DNA of 64,000 bases from Burkholderia sp. BCC1644 (GTDB lineage Bacteria > Pseudomonadota > Gammaproteobacteria > Burkholderiales > Burkholderiaceae): positions 124,001-188,000 of the forward strand of contig NZ_CADFEI010000008.1 of NCBI RefSeq assembly GCF_902833225.1, given 5' to 3'. The notes under the pieces are model-generated. The model searched no databases. It saw only the letters and a program-made list of their open reading frames with translations, and was not told the origin of the DNA. The translations under genes were made by a program, and so were the position numbers. This document shows positions 27,125 through 35,393 of the stretch, piece after piece (position 1 is the stretch's first letter; every line of letters begins with the position of its first letter).

Positions 27125-28264
27125 TCAGAACGAATGCCGCATCCCGATCCGCACGTCGGCCTGCGTCTGCGTCGTCGACGGCGTGAAGCTGTAGCCGATC
27201 ACCGCATCGACACCCTGCGACGCGCGCAGGTAGTCGCCGGAGATATACACGTCGGTGCGCTTCGACAGCATGTAGTGCAGGCCCGCCGTGCCCTGGTTCC
27301 AGTGATGGCCTTCGAAGCGCGTGTGCTGGTAGCCCGCGATCAGGCTCAGCGCCGGCGTGAACTGGTACAGACCGCCGCCTTCATATACCTGCATGTGCGA
27401 CGACTGGCCGAAACCCTTGATCGTCGTGTACGAGAAGTTGGCGTCGAGCGTCAGCTTGCCGATCGTGTAGCTCGAACCGATGCCGAACGTACCCTGGCTG
27501 TCGACGTCCATCGCCGTGTTCGCGAACAGGTCGGTGCGCGCGCCGGTCGCCGGATCGACGGTCACCGTCTGCTGGCCGAGGAACGTGTGCGTGCCGATCA
27601 TCGCGTACGGGTCGAACCCGTAGATGCCGTTCGGGTTGTTCAGGCGCGTGTACGCGGCGCCGACCGAGAAGTCGCCCTTCGTGTAGCTCGCGCCCGCGCT
27701 CCATGCGCTGTTGCGATGGAAGTTGCCCGCGACGTTGCCGAACGAGTACATCGCGCCGAACTTGAAGCCGCTGAGGTCGTTCGACAGGAACTTCACCGAG
27801 TTCGGCAGGCGGTCGCCGTTGAAGCGGTCGAAGTCGCCCTGGTGGATCGCATAGCCGCTGCCCCACGCCGAGATGTTGTAGATCGACACGAGTTCGTTCG
27901 TGATGTCGAGCTGATTGCCGAACGACAGCGTGCCCCAGTCGTTCTGCAGGCCGACGTACGCCTGGCGGCCGAACTCGGAACCGCCGAAGCCGAGTTGCCC
28001 GGTGCCGAGGCGGAAGCCGCTCTCGAGCGTGAACACGGCCTTCAGGCCGCCGCCCAGGTCTTCGGTGCCCTTGAGGCCGAAGCGGTTTCCGTACGCGACG
28101 CCGTCGTCGAACTTGACGACGTGCGAGCCGCCCGTGTTGTTCACGTACGTGATGCCCGCGTCGAGAATCCCGTACAGCGTCACGCTGCTCTGCGCGTGCC
28201 CGATGGCGGGAATGCAGGCCGCGCATGCAAGCGCGGCGGCTACGGCAACTTTCGTGTGCTTCAT
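27125..28264 (-). CDS. Outer membrane porin, OmpC-like trimeric (Gram-negative porin family)
   Basis: A 379-residue porin. The signal peptide ends GHAQS near residue 25, and the mature chain starts SSVTLYGILDAGITYVNN, the classic beginning of Burkholderiales porins. The repeated TEDLGGGLKAVFTLESGF and FGRQAYVGLQNDWGTLSFG stretches match the 16-stranded barrel family, and the protein ends in a C-terminal Phe (RIGMRHSF), the sorting signal for the outer membrane. It probably passes small hydrophilic solutes. It is monocistronic with a strong terminator downstream. There are many paralogues per genome, so no substrate can be named. Confidence 0.92.
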   Translation of the reverse strand: MKHTKVAVAAALACAACIPAIGHAQSSVTLYGILDAGITYVNNTGGSHVVKFDDGVAYGNRFGLKGTEDLGGGLKAVFTLESGFRLGTGQLGFGGSEFGRQAYVGLQNDWGTLSFGNQLDITNELVSIYNISAWGSGYAIHQGDFDRFNGDRLPNSVKFLSNDLSGFKFGAMYSFGNVAGNFHRNSAWSAGASYTKGDFSVGAAYTRLNNPNGIYGFDPYAMIGTHTFLGQQTVTVDPATGARTDLFANTAMDVDSQGTFGIGSSYTIGKLTLDANFSYTTIKGFGQSSHMQVYEGGGLYQFTPALSLIAGYQHTRFEGHHWNQGTAGLHYMLSKRTDVYISGDYLRASQGVDAVIGYSFTPSTTQTQADVRIGMRHSF

Positions 28265-28522
28265 TGTCGACCACCCTCCCTGAACCGTTCGATGGATAGA
28301 ATCTCGTCCCGGCGCGTGCCGCGATGCGCCGGTGGATTCGAATTCAATACGCCCGCTGGCTTCGGCATTTCGTTTTTCGCAATAACGCAGCCATTGGCGA
28401 AAAATACAAACCCATATTTCGCATCACCCGTCTGAAGGCGACACTAAATGGTCACGATGCGACCGGTCGGGAAAACACGTAGACAGGCGGCGCGGTAAAA
28501 CCGGCCGCCAGGAGGGAGGGAA

Positions 28523-29488
28523 TCAACGACCGTCGAGGGCTGCGCGCACGGCCGGCAGGCCCGGTGCGCCGGCCGCCGTCGTCACGCCGTCCAGCCAGCC
28601 GGCGACCAGCGCCGGGTCGGCCTTCAGCGCATGCTGCGCCGCGAGCGCGGGCGACGTCTTGTTGTCGAGCATGTCGGCGATCATCCGGTTTTCGACGTCG
28701 ACGGAGAACGTCATCTGCCGGAACAGCCGCGCAAGGTTCGCGCACTGGCCCGCGAACCCGGCGCGCGTGACGGTGTTGACCGTCGCGCCGCCGTAGTTCG
28801 GGCCGAAGTACGCATCGCCGCCCGACAGGTAGGTCAGATGGAACTTCGTGTTCATCAGATGCGGCTCCCAGGCCAGAAACACGATCCAGCGCTTGTCGCG
28901 CACCGCGCGCTCGACCTGCGTGAGCATGCCCGTCTCGCTCGATTCGACCAGCGACCAGTTCGCCGCGCCGAGCGCGCGGTCGGTGAGCATCCGCTTGATG
29001 TTCTGGTTCGCGGGCGCACCGGGCTCGATCCCGTAGATCTTGCCGCCGAAGCGGTCGGCGTAGCGCGCGAGGTCGGCGAACGTATGCACGCCGGCGGCCG
29101 CCACGTAGTCGGGCACCGCGAGCGTGAACTTCGCGCCGCTCAGGTTCGCGTGCAGCACGTCGATCGATTTGTCGTCGACGAACGGCTTCACGAGCGGCGC
29201 CTGCGCGGGCATCCAGTTGCCGAGGAACACGTCGACCTGCCCTTTCTTCAAGCCCTGGTACGTGATCGGCACCGACAGGTTCGCCACGTCCTGCCGGTAG
29301 CCGAGCGCCTTCAGCACGACGCCCGCCATCGCGTTCGTCGCGTCGATGTCGGTCCAGCCGGGCGCCGCCATCTTCACGTCGCTGCACGTCTGCGGGTCGG
29401 CCGCCCGCGCGCCGGGCGCCGTCGCCAGGCACGCGGCCGCGGCGAGCGCCGCGCCGATCCGGATTGCTGCATTGCATTGCCGTTTCAT
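28523..29488 (-). CDS. betX: Choline/betaine ABC transporter substrate-binding protein, BetX/ChoX-like
   Basis: A 321-residue periplasmic binding protein with signal peptide to about residue 29 (ARAAD). The aromatic ligand-box region is recognisable in VDVFLGNWMPAQ, GIEPGAPANQNIKRM and WIVFLAWEPHLMN, as in ChoX and CaiX. It lies 45 bases after the choline sulfatase gene, on the same strand, so the bound ligand is probably choline or betaine released from choline sulfate. No permease or ATPase gene is nearby; in Pseudomonas the orphan BetX works with the Cbc transporter. The symbol is given by analogy. Confidence 0.82.
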   Translation of the reverse strand: MKRQCNAAIRIGAALAAAACLATAPGARAADPQTCSDVKMAAPGWTDIDATNAMAGVVLKALGYRQDVANLSVPITYQGLKKGQVDVFLGNWMPAQAPLVKPFVDDKSIDVLHANLSGAKFTLAVPDYVAAAGVHTFADLARYADRFGGKIYGIEPGAPANQNIKRMLTDRALGAANWSLVESSETGMLTQVERAVRDKRWIVFLAWEPHLMNTKFHLTYLSGGDAYFGPNYGGATVNTVTRAGFAGQCANLARLFRQMTFSVDVENRMIADMLDNKTSPALAAQHALKADPALVAGWLDGVTTAAGAPGLPAVRAALDGR

Positions 29489-29533
29489 CGTCCGCTTCCT
29501 CCGTCGTTCGTTTGGGTTCGCGATGCGGGGCGC

Positions 29534-31084
29534 TCAGCGCCCGACGCGCGGAAAACGCGCCATCGCCTCGAGCGTGTCGAGTTCGATGTGATTGCGCATG
29601 TAGCGCTGGCTCGCGTCGGTGAACGGCTGCCAGTCCCACGCCTGGATGCGGCCCTGCGTCGTCGCCTTGTAATGAAAGCGCCGGCGCCGCTGGCTCGCAC
29701 GCACCTGCCGGTCGAGCTCGGGCAGGTCCCAGCGCCGCGCGGCTTCCGCGCGGAACGCGGCAAGCACGTCGGCGGCTTCCGGCACGCCGGCCAGGTTCGT
29801 CAGCTCGCGCGGATCGTCCGACAGGTTGTAGAGCTGGTCGGGATCGAGCGGGCAATGCACGTACTTCCAGTCGCCGCGACGGATCATCACGACCGGCGCG
29901 ACCGCGCCTTCCGCGAGGTATTCGCCGAGCGCGACATCGTGTGCGGGCGTGCCGCGCAGGTGCGGCACGAGGCTCGCGCCGTCGACGGGGTCCGGCCAGC
30001 CGGGGTCGGGCCAGCCGCCGGCCGGCGCGGCGCCGGCCAGGTCGACGAGCGTCGGCAGCAGGTCGAGGTGCGACACGGGCCCGCGCACGCGCGCGGCGCC
30101 AAAGCGGCCCGGCGCATGGACGATCAGCGGCACGCGGCAGCCGCCTTCGAAGAACGTCATCTTGTACCAGAGCCCGCGCTCGCCGAGCATGTCGCCGTGG
30201 TCGGACGTGACGATCACGATCGTGTCGTCGGCGAACCCGCACTGTTCGAGCGCGGCCAGCACGCTGCCGAACTGCGCGTCGACGTAGGACGTCGCGCCGT
30301 AGTACGCGCGGCGCGCGGCGCGGATCTGCGCGTCGGAAGGCGGCGTGCGGTCGTTCTCGCAGACGAAGCGCAGCCGCTGCGAATGCGGGTCGCTTTCAGC
30401 CGCATCGAGCCGCACGGCCGGCATGTCGATCTCGTCGTCGCGGTAGAGATCCCAGTATTCGCGCGTGATCGCATACGGGTCGTGCGGATGGGTCAGCGAC
30501 ACGACCATGCAGAACGGCCGCGCATCGTGCCCGGCCGCACGCTCGCGCGCGACGTCGTACAGCTTCTGCTTCGCGGCGAACGTGACTTCGTCGTCGAAAT
30601 CGAGCTGGTTCGTGCGCACGCACGGGCCGGCCTCCAGCACCGAACTCATGTTGTGATACCAGCTCGGCCGCTCGGTCGGCCGATCCCAGTCGGGCACCCA
30701 GCCGAAATCGGCCGGATAGATGTCGGTCGTGAGCCGTTCCTCGAAGCCGTGCAACTGGTCGGGCCCGCAGAAATGCATCTTGCCGGACAGCATCGTCCGG
30801 TAGCCGCCCGCGCGCAGGTAGTGCGCGAAGGTCAGCGTTTGCGCCGGCAATTCGGCGGCGTTATCGTAGGCGCCGATCCCCGACGGCAGCTTGCCGGTCA
30901 GCAGCGAGAAACGCGACGGCGCGCACAGCGGGCTCGCGCAGTACGCGGCGTCGAACACCACGCCTTGCTCGGCGAGCCGGTCGAGCGTCGGCGTGCGCGC
31001 GACGCGGTTGCCGTAGGCCGGCAGCGCGAACGGCGTGAGCTGGTCGGCCATCAGGATCAGGATGTTGGGTGTCGGGTTCGTCAT
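29534..31084 (-). CDS. betC: Choline sulfatase
   Basis: A 516-residue type-I sulfatase. The formylglycine motif C-x-P-S-R is C54-APSR58, and C54 would be the residue converted. The alkaline-phosphatase-superfamily metal ligands are seen in ILMADQLT (Asp13) and VTSDHGDMLGE near residue 295. The C-terminal MSDHGDMLGERG..WYKMTFFEG and YLAEGAVAP regions match bacterial choline sulfatases. It hydrolyses choline-O-sulfate to choline and sulfate. There is no signal peptide, so it is cytoplasmic, and uptake is needed first. It is divergent from a LysR regulator, the usual control arrangement for betC. Confidence 0.92.
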   Translation of the reverse strand: MTNPTPNILILMADQLTPFALPAYGNRVARTPTLDRLAEQGVVFDAAYCASPLCAPSRFSLLTGKLPSGIGAYDNAAELPAQTLTFAHYLRAGGYRTMLSGKMHFCGPDQLHGFEERLTTDIYPADFGWVPDWDRPTERPSWYHNMSSVLEAGPCVRTNQLDFDDEVTFAAKQKLYDVARERAAGHDARPFCMVVSLTHPHDPYAITREYWDLYRDDEIDMPAVRLDAAESDPHSQRLRFVCENDRTPPSDAQIRAARRAYYGATSYVDAQFGSVLAALEQCGFADDTIVIVTSDHGDMLGERGLWYKMTFFEGGCRVPLIVHAPGRFGAARVRGPVSHLDLLPTLVDLAGAAPAGGWPDPGWPDPVDGASLVPHLRGTPAHDVALGEYLAEGAVAPVVMIRRGDWKYVHCPLDPDQLYNLSDDPRELTNLAGVPEAADVLAAFRAEAARRWDLPELDRQVRASQRRRRFHYKATTQGRIQAWDWQPFTDASQRYMRNHIELDTLEAMARFPRVGR

Positions 31085-31323
31085 CGGCGTTCGTGGGGAA
31101 AGCGGTGTTCGAATGGAACGGCGCGCCGCTCGGGCAGCGAGACGTCCGGCATGACGGAAGCGGCCCGCAGAAAGTGCCACGCGTGCGCGCCGCGCTGGCT
31201 AGAATCGCGGAATGCGTTGCGTGGCGGCCGGGAAGCGCGTGTGCCATGCCGTCCGATGCACTATCGCCCGCCCGAATTCGCGCGGGTAGGCGTCCGGCCC
31301 TTATGGGGCCATTAGAGAGACTT

Positions 31324-32229
31324 ATGTCGAAATCCGAACCGTTACCGTCGATGCAGGCGCTGCGCGCGTTCGAATCGGCCGCCCGGCTCGCGAGCTTCAC
31401 GGCCGCCGCGCGCGAGCTCGGCTCGACGCAGCCGGCCGTGAGCCAGCAGGTGTACCAGCTCGAAGCCGAACTGGGCGTGCCGCTGTTCGACCGCAGCCCG
31501 CGCGGCGTCACGCTGACGGCCGACGGCCAGTGCCTGTACGAAGCGGTGCGGCTGAGCCTCGACACGCTGCGCGGCGCGACCGCGACGCTGCGCGCGCGCC
31601 GCGAACACGGCGCACTCACGATCGTCACCGACTTCGGTTTCGCGACCTACTGGCTGATGCCGCGGCTGGCCGGGCTGAAGCGCGTGATGCCGGACGTCGA
31701 CGTGCGGGTGGTCACGTCACAGGATTACGACGCGCAGCGTGACCACGGCGACATCGCGATCCTGTTCGGCGACGGTCACTGGCCGTCGTGCACGGCCGCG
31801 CGGCTCTTTCCGGAATCCGTCACACCCGTGTGCTCGCCCGCGTTCCGCGATGCGCACCCGCATGTCGCGCGGGCCGACCACCTGCTCGCGCTGCCGCTGC
31901 TGCACGTGCAGCCGACACGCCCCGAACGCTGGCTGTCGTGGTCCGGCTGGTTCGACGCGCACGGCCTCGAACCAGCGGCGGCCGCGCGCGGCGTGACCTT
32001 CAACAGCTACGCGCTCGTGATCCATGCGGCGCTGCTCGGCGAAGGCGTCGCGCTCGGCTGGTCGCCGCTGGTCGACGAACTCGTCGCGTCCGGGCAGCTG
32101 GTGAAGCTCGTCGATGCGCCCGTCGTCACGTCGCGCGGCTACTTCCTGGTGCGCCCGCCGCAGCGGCCCGAGCCGGACGCGACCCACGTGTTCCGGCGCT
32201 GGCTGCTCGACGCGTGCGCGCCGGCCTGA
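31324..32229 (+). CDS. LysR-family regulator of choline sulfatase
   Basis: A 301-residue LysR protein. The DNA-binding domain is at residues 8-67 (MQALRAFESAARLASFTAAA, STQPAVSQQVYQLEAELG). It belongs to the GcvA-like LysR group in which the regulator sits divergent from betC. ATG 31324 is supported by AGAGAGA just upstream. The 239 bases between it and betC should hold both promoters and its binding site. It probably responds to choline sulfate or choline. Confidence 0.85.
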   Translation: MSKSEPLPSMQALRAFESAARLASFTAAARELGSTQPAVSQQVYQLEAELGVPLFDRSPRGVTLTADGQCLYEAVRLSLDTLRGATATLRARREHGALTIVTDFGFATYWLMPRLAGLKRVMPDVDVRVVTSQDYDAQRDHGDIAILFGDGHWPSCTAARLFPESVTPVCSPAFRDAHPHVARADHLLALPLLHVQPTRPERWLSWSGWFDAHGLEPAAAARGVTFNSYALVIHAALLGEGVALGWSPLVDELVASGQLVKLVDAPVVTSRGYFLVRPPQRPEPDATHVFRRWLLDACAPA

Positions 32230-32489
32230 ACGGCCTCCGCCCGGCCGGCCGGTACCCGCCTGACGCCCGCTGGACCGGCCGCGCCCGCCCCGCCTGACGC
32301 CGCCCCCAGCGCCCGTTTGAAGCCCCGCCGCCGCCCGGCCGCGCTGGCGCGCCGATACCAGCCACACGGCGGGTTGGTTCTATCCGCGCCCAAATCGTCC
32401 TGATTAACTTGAGCCTCCCGCTACCCGCGTAGCGTGGCGCCCCGTCGCGCCGCCACGCGGGTTGCGTCCAATGACATCCGAGGAATCTC

Positions 32490-33374
32490 ATGACCGCCGA
32501 CTCACGCCCCGATCAATTCGTCCTGACGCTGTCGTGCCCGAGCGCGGCCGGCCAGGTCGCCGCCGTCGTCGGCTTTCTCGAGCGCCATCGCTGTTATGTC
32601 GATGCGCTGAACGTGTTCGACGACGATCTCAGCAACCACTTCTTCGTGCGCTGCGTGTTTCATCCGACCGATGAAACGCTGCAGATCGAAGCGCTGCGCC
32701 AGGAATTCGGGCCGATCGCGGCCGCGCTCGGCGGCGGCGAAGGCGACACGCAATGGGCGATCCACGACGTGAACGCACGGCCGAAGGTGCTGATCATGGT
32801 GTCGAAGCTCGAGCACTGCCTCGCGGACCTGCTGTTCCGCTGGCGGATGGGCGAGCTGAAGATGGACATCGTCGGCATCGTGTCGAACCATGCCGATTTC
32901 GAGCCGCTCGCCGTGCAGCACGGGCTGCCGTTCCGGCATTTCCCGATCACGGCCGATACCAAGGCGCAACAGGAAGCGCAGTGGCTCGACTTCTTCGAAT
33001 CGAGCGGCGCCGAGCTCGTGATCCTCGCGCGCTACATGCAGGTGCTGTCGCAGGAAACGAGCGCGAAGCTCGCGAACCGCGCGATCAACATCCATCATTC
33101 GTTCCTGCCCGGCTTCAAGGGCGCGAAGCCGTACCACCAGGCGCATGCGCGCGGCGTGAAGCTGATCGGCGCGACCGCACACTTCGTCACCGACGATCTC
33201 GACGAAGGCCCGATCATCGAGCAGGTCGTCGAGCGCGTCGATCATGCGCTGCGGCCCGAGCAACTGCTCGCGGTCGGGCGTGATGTCGAATCCATCACGC
33301 TTGCGCGCGCGGTGAAGGCGTTCATCGAGCGGCGCGTGTTTTTGAACGGCGACCGGACGGTGGTGTTTTCGTAA
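32490..33374 (+). CDS. purU: Formyltetrahydrofolate deformylase
   Basis: A 294-residue enzyme with an N-terminal ACT domain (residues 8-85; LTLSCPSAAGQVAAVVGFLE) and a C-terminal formyltransferase-like domain. The catalytic triad is visible as Asn and His in INIHHSFLPGFKGAKPYHQAH (near 205-225) and Asp in ATAHFVTDDLDEGPIIEQ (near 242). It hydrolyses 10-formyl-THF to formate and THF. In pseudomonads a purU copy sits in the glycine betaine locus and relieves one-carbon overload from demethylation. Its place between betC and the gbc/dgc run suggests the same. It is monocistronic in the window. Confidence 0.9.
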   Translation: MTADSRPDQFVLTLSCPSAAGQVAAVVGFLERHRCYVDALNVFDDDLSNHFFVRCVFHPTDETLQIEALRQEFGPIAAALGGGEGDTQWAIHDVNARPKVLIMVSKLEHCLADLLFRWRMGELKMDIVGIVSNHADFEPLAVQHGLPFRHFPITADTKAQQEAQWLDFFESSGAELVILARYMQVLSQETSAKLANRAINIHHSFLPGFKGAKPYHQAHARGVKLIGATAHFVTDDLDEGPIIEQVVERVDHALRPEQLLAVGRDVESITLARAVKAFIERRVFLNGDRTVVFS

Positions 33375-33395
33375 GCGGGCGGCCACGACCGTCCG

Positions 33396-34388
33396 TCATG
33401 CGGACGCCGACGGTACGCGCACCGGCGCCGTGGCGACGCGCCGCGCCCGGCGCCGCAAGTACAGGTTGTTGAGAATCAGCGCGATGCCGGTCAGCGCGGC
33501 GCCCGCGATCTGCGCGTGATTGGGCACCACGCCCGTCGCCGCGGACACAATGAACGCGGTGATCGGCAGAACGTCCATGAACAGCACGCCGTTCATCGGC
33601 CCCAAAATCCGGTTGCCCGTCATCCACAGCAGGATCGCGCCGAAGCCGGCCACCGGCCCCATGTACGCAAGATGCGGCAGCACCGCGTGTACGGCGGCGA
33701 ACGACGGCACCGCGATCCGGTGCGTGGCGATCAGCACCAGATTGACCGCGATGATCGTGGTCAGGCCGAGGCATGTCGTGAAGGTCGTGTATTTCAATGC
33801 CGACCAGCCGGTGAAGCGCGCCGCGCCAAACGTGTAGACCACCCAGCACAACGCGCCGACGACGATCAGCGCATTGGCCGCGTAATGCTGCGGTTCGTGC
33901 AGCGCGGCGATCACGTCGCCGCGCGTGATGACGAGCGCCACGCCGGTAAAGGACAGCACGACGAACAGCACCGATACCGGCGCGGGCGCGACGCGCCGCA
34001 CCAGTGCGTTGAGCAGCAGCCCCATCATCGGCTGCGTCGCCATCATGATCGATGCGCTCAGCGCCCCTTCGTCGCCGGCCAGTTGCTGGCCCAGGAACAC
34101 GAACGATCCGAACCCGCAAAAGCCGATCGAGCCGAGCAGCCACGCAAGCGGCACGGATTCGCCGGCCGCGCGGAATGCGCCGGGCCCTTCGACGATCCGC
34201 AGCAACACGACGAACGCCGTGCCGGCGACCAGATAGCGCAGCGACGTGAACGTGAACGGATCGATGTACCGCAACGCATCGGTCATCACCGGAAACATCA
34301 CACCCATCAGGATCGTCGCGCAGACACATGCCGCGATGCCTTTCCCGTACGCGCTGGCGGCGGGTACTGCTAAATTTACGCCATTCAT
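33396..34388 (-). CDS. EamA/DMT-family transporter
   Basis: A 330-residue integral membrane protein with ten predicted spans in two EamA repeats. The repeats are seen in FTFTSLRYLVAGTAFVVLLR and GALSASIMMATQPMMGLLL, then again at NALIVVGALCWVVYTFGA and VAGFGAILLWMTGNRILGPM. It probably exports an amino acid, amine or drug-like compound; the substrate is unknown. The gene is next to, and 167 bases downstream of, a TetR gene on the same strand. Two copies of a motif also found upstream of that tetR lie before its start, one touching the ATG. It is convergent with purU. Confidence 0.85.
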   Translation of the reverse strand: MNGVNLAVPAASAYGKGIAACVCATILMGVMFPVMTDALRYIDPFTFTSLRYLVAGTAFVVLLRIVEGPGAFRAAGESVPLAWLLGSIGFCGFGSFVFLGQQLAGDEGALSASIMMATQPMMGLLLNALVRRVAPAPVSVLFVVLSFTGVALVITRGDVIAALHEPQHYAANALIVVGALCWVVYTFGAARFTGWSALKYTTFTTCLGLTTIIAVNLVLIATHRIAVPSFAAVHAVLPHLAYMGPVAGFGAILLWMTGNRILGPMNGVLFMDVLPITAFIVSAATGVVPNHAQIAGAALTGIALILNNLYLRRRARRVATAPVRVPSASA

Positions 34389-34389
34389 G

Positions 34390-34405
34390 ACCGATCGTTC
34401 CCAAA
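34390..34405 (-). promoter_or_regulatory. Putative TetR operator, copy 1 (touching the DMT start codon)
   Basis: The plus strand reads ACCGATCGTTCCCAAA. The same sequence, with one or two changes, occurs at 34526 and 35184, all three in one orientation. This copy begins two bases before the DMT gene's ATG, inside its leader, where bound protein would block initiation. Confidence 0.5.
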
Positions 34406-34525
34406 TTAATTGAACAACGACGCCGGTACGGCTGCGCGCAGCGGCGGGATCTCCTCAACTTCCTTGCCGAATCTGCCGGCCCTTCACGGGCTCGACGGTC
34501 GTGCGCCGAATACGCACAATTTGAA

Positions 34526-34542
34526 ACCGATCATTCTCGAAA
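34526..34542 (-). promoter_or_regulatory. Putative TetR operator, copy 2
   Basis: ACCGATCATTCTCGAAA lies between the tetR stop and the DMT start, 138 bases upstream of that start. It differs from the copy at 34390 at three positions. It lies where a promoter for the DMT gene is expected. Confidence 0.45.
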
Positions 34543-34555
34543 CAATCAAAAAAAA

Positions 34556-35167
34556 TCAGGTCAGCGCCCGCATCGCGATATCGACGATCGAGGCCAGTTC
34601 CGCCTCCGACGCGCTCGACTTGCCCAGCACGCGCATGCCCTGGACCAGGCACAGCAGGAACCGGCCGACCTCTTCCGGATCGAGATTCCGGTCGAAATCG
34701 CCCGACTGCTGGCCGCGCGCGATGGCGAGGCTGAATTGCGTACCGATGCGCAGCAGCGTCGATTCGATATACGGCCGCAACGCGTCGTCGCCGGGCAGCA
34801 GTTCGACGGCCGAATTCGTGATGAAGCAGCCGCGGCGCTCCGACAACCGTACGCCGATTTCCGTGTAGTACAGCAGCGCCTCCCTGAGCGCCTGCCGCGG
34901 CGGGAGATCCGCCGCGAGACGCTCCTTGAGCCGGGCGATCGCGCCTTCCGCGTAACGGTCGAACGCAGCGACCAGCAACCCGTGCTTGTCGCCGAACGTC
35001 CGGTACAGGCTGCCGCGAAACACGCCGGTCGCCTCGCACAGCGTGTCGATCGACGTGGCGTGATACCCCTGCTCCCAGAACACGCGTGCGGCGGCATCGA
35101 TCACCTCGTCGGTGTCGAATTCGCGTGGACGCCCCCTGTCACGGGAGCCGGGAGAGGTCGGGCTCAT
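34556..35167 (-). CDS. TetR-family regulator
   Basis: A 203-residue TetR protein. The N-terminal helix-turn-helix is at residues 13-60 (FDTDEVIDAAARVFWEQGYH, TSIDTLCEATGVFRGSLYRTFG). The C-terminal domain includes RRGCFITNSAVEL, typical of the TetR_C_16-like group. ATG 35167 is the start. A motif ACCGATCATTCCCAAAA sits 17 bases upstream and is repeated twice before the DMT transporter on the same strand, so it probably represses itself and that exporter. The inducer is unknown. Confidence 0.88.
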   Translation of the reverse strand: MSPTSPGSRDRGRPREFDTDEVIDAAARVFWEQGYHATSIDTLCEATGVFRGSLYRTFGDKHGLLVAAFDRYAEGAIARLKERLAADLPPRQALREALLYYTEIGVRLSERRGCFITNSAVELLPGDDALRPYIESTLLRIGTQFSLAIARGQQSGDFDRNLDPEEVGRFLLCLVQGMRVLGKSSASEAELASIVDIAMRALT

Positions 35168-35183
35168 GAGTCCGGATATTAGA

Positions 35184-35200
35184 ACCGATCATTCCCAAAA
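35184..35200 (-). promoter_or_regulatory. Putative TetR operator, copy 3 (tetR autoregulation)
   Basis: ACCGATCATTCCCAAAA lies 17 bases upstream of the tetR ATG, at about the expected promoter site. Together with copies at 34390 and 34526 it forms a small regulon signature. Confidence 0.5.
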
Positions 35201-35263
35201 TCAAGCGGCCTCGCTCACGTACTTGCGCCGCCAACGCCGGCAAGGGTGCCGGCCCCGAACGAC

Positions 35264-35296
35264 AAAAGCCCGGCCGGTTGCAAGCCGGTCGGGCTT
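35264..35296 (-). terminator. Rho-independent terminator of the APC permease gene
   Basis: The stem AAGCCCGGCCGG (35266-35277) pairs with CCGGTCGGGCTT (35285-35296), with one G-U pair. On the minus strand it is followed by TTTTGTC. It lies about 98 bases beyond the permease stop, and marks the end of the long betaine run. Confidence 0.75.
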
Positions 35297-35318
35297 CGTT
35301 GCTTCGTTGCTTCGTTGC
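35295..35318. repeat. Three tandem copies of TTCGTTGC
   Basis: An 8-base unit repeats three times without change (35295-35302, 35303-35310, 35311-35318), partly overlapping the outer edge of the permease terminator stem. Simple repeats of this length can change copy number by slippage. No coding effect is expected here. Confidence 0.7.
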
Positions 35319-35393
35319 CTGCCGAGAACTCGATCGCGCCGCCCGCCCGTGTACGGTTTCCGGGCGGCGCGCACCGTTACACGGCCTGACGCG

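Noticed and set aside
28631..31315. An 894-codon plus-strand frame
   Set aside because: Antisense to betX and betC, with no recognisable domain and no ribosome site.
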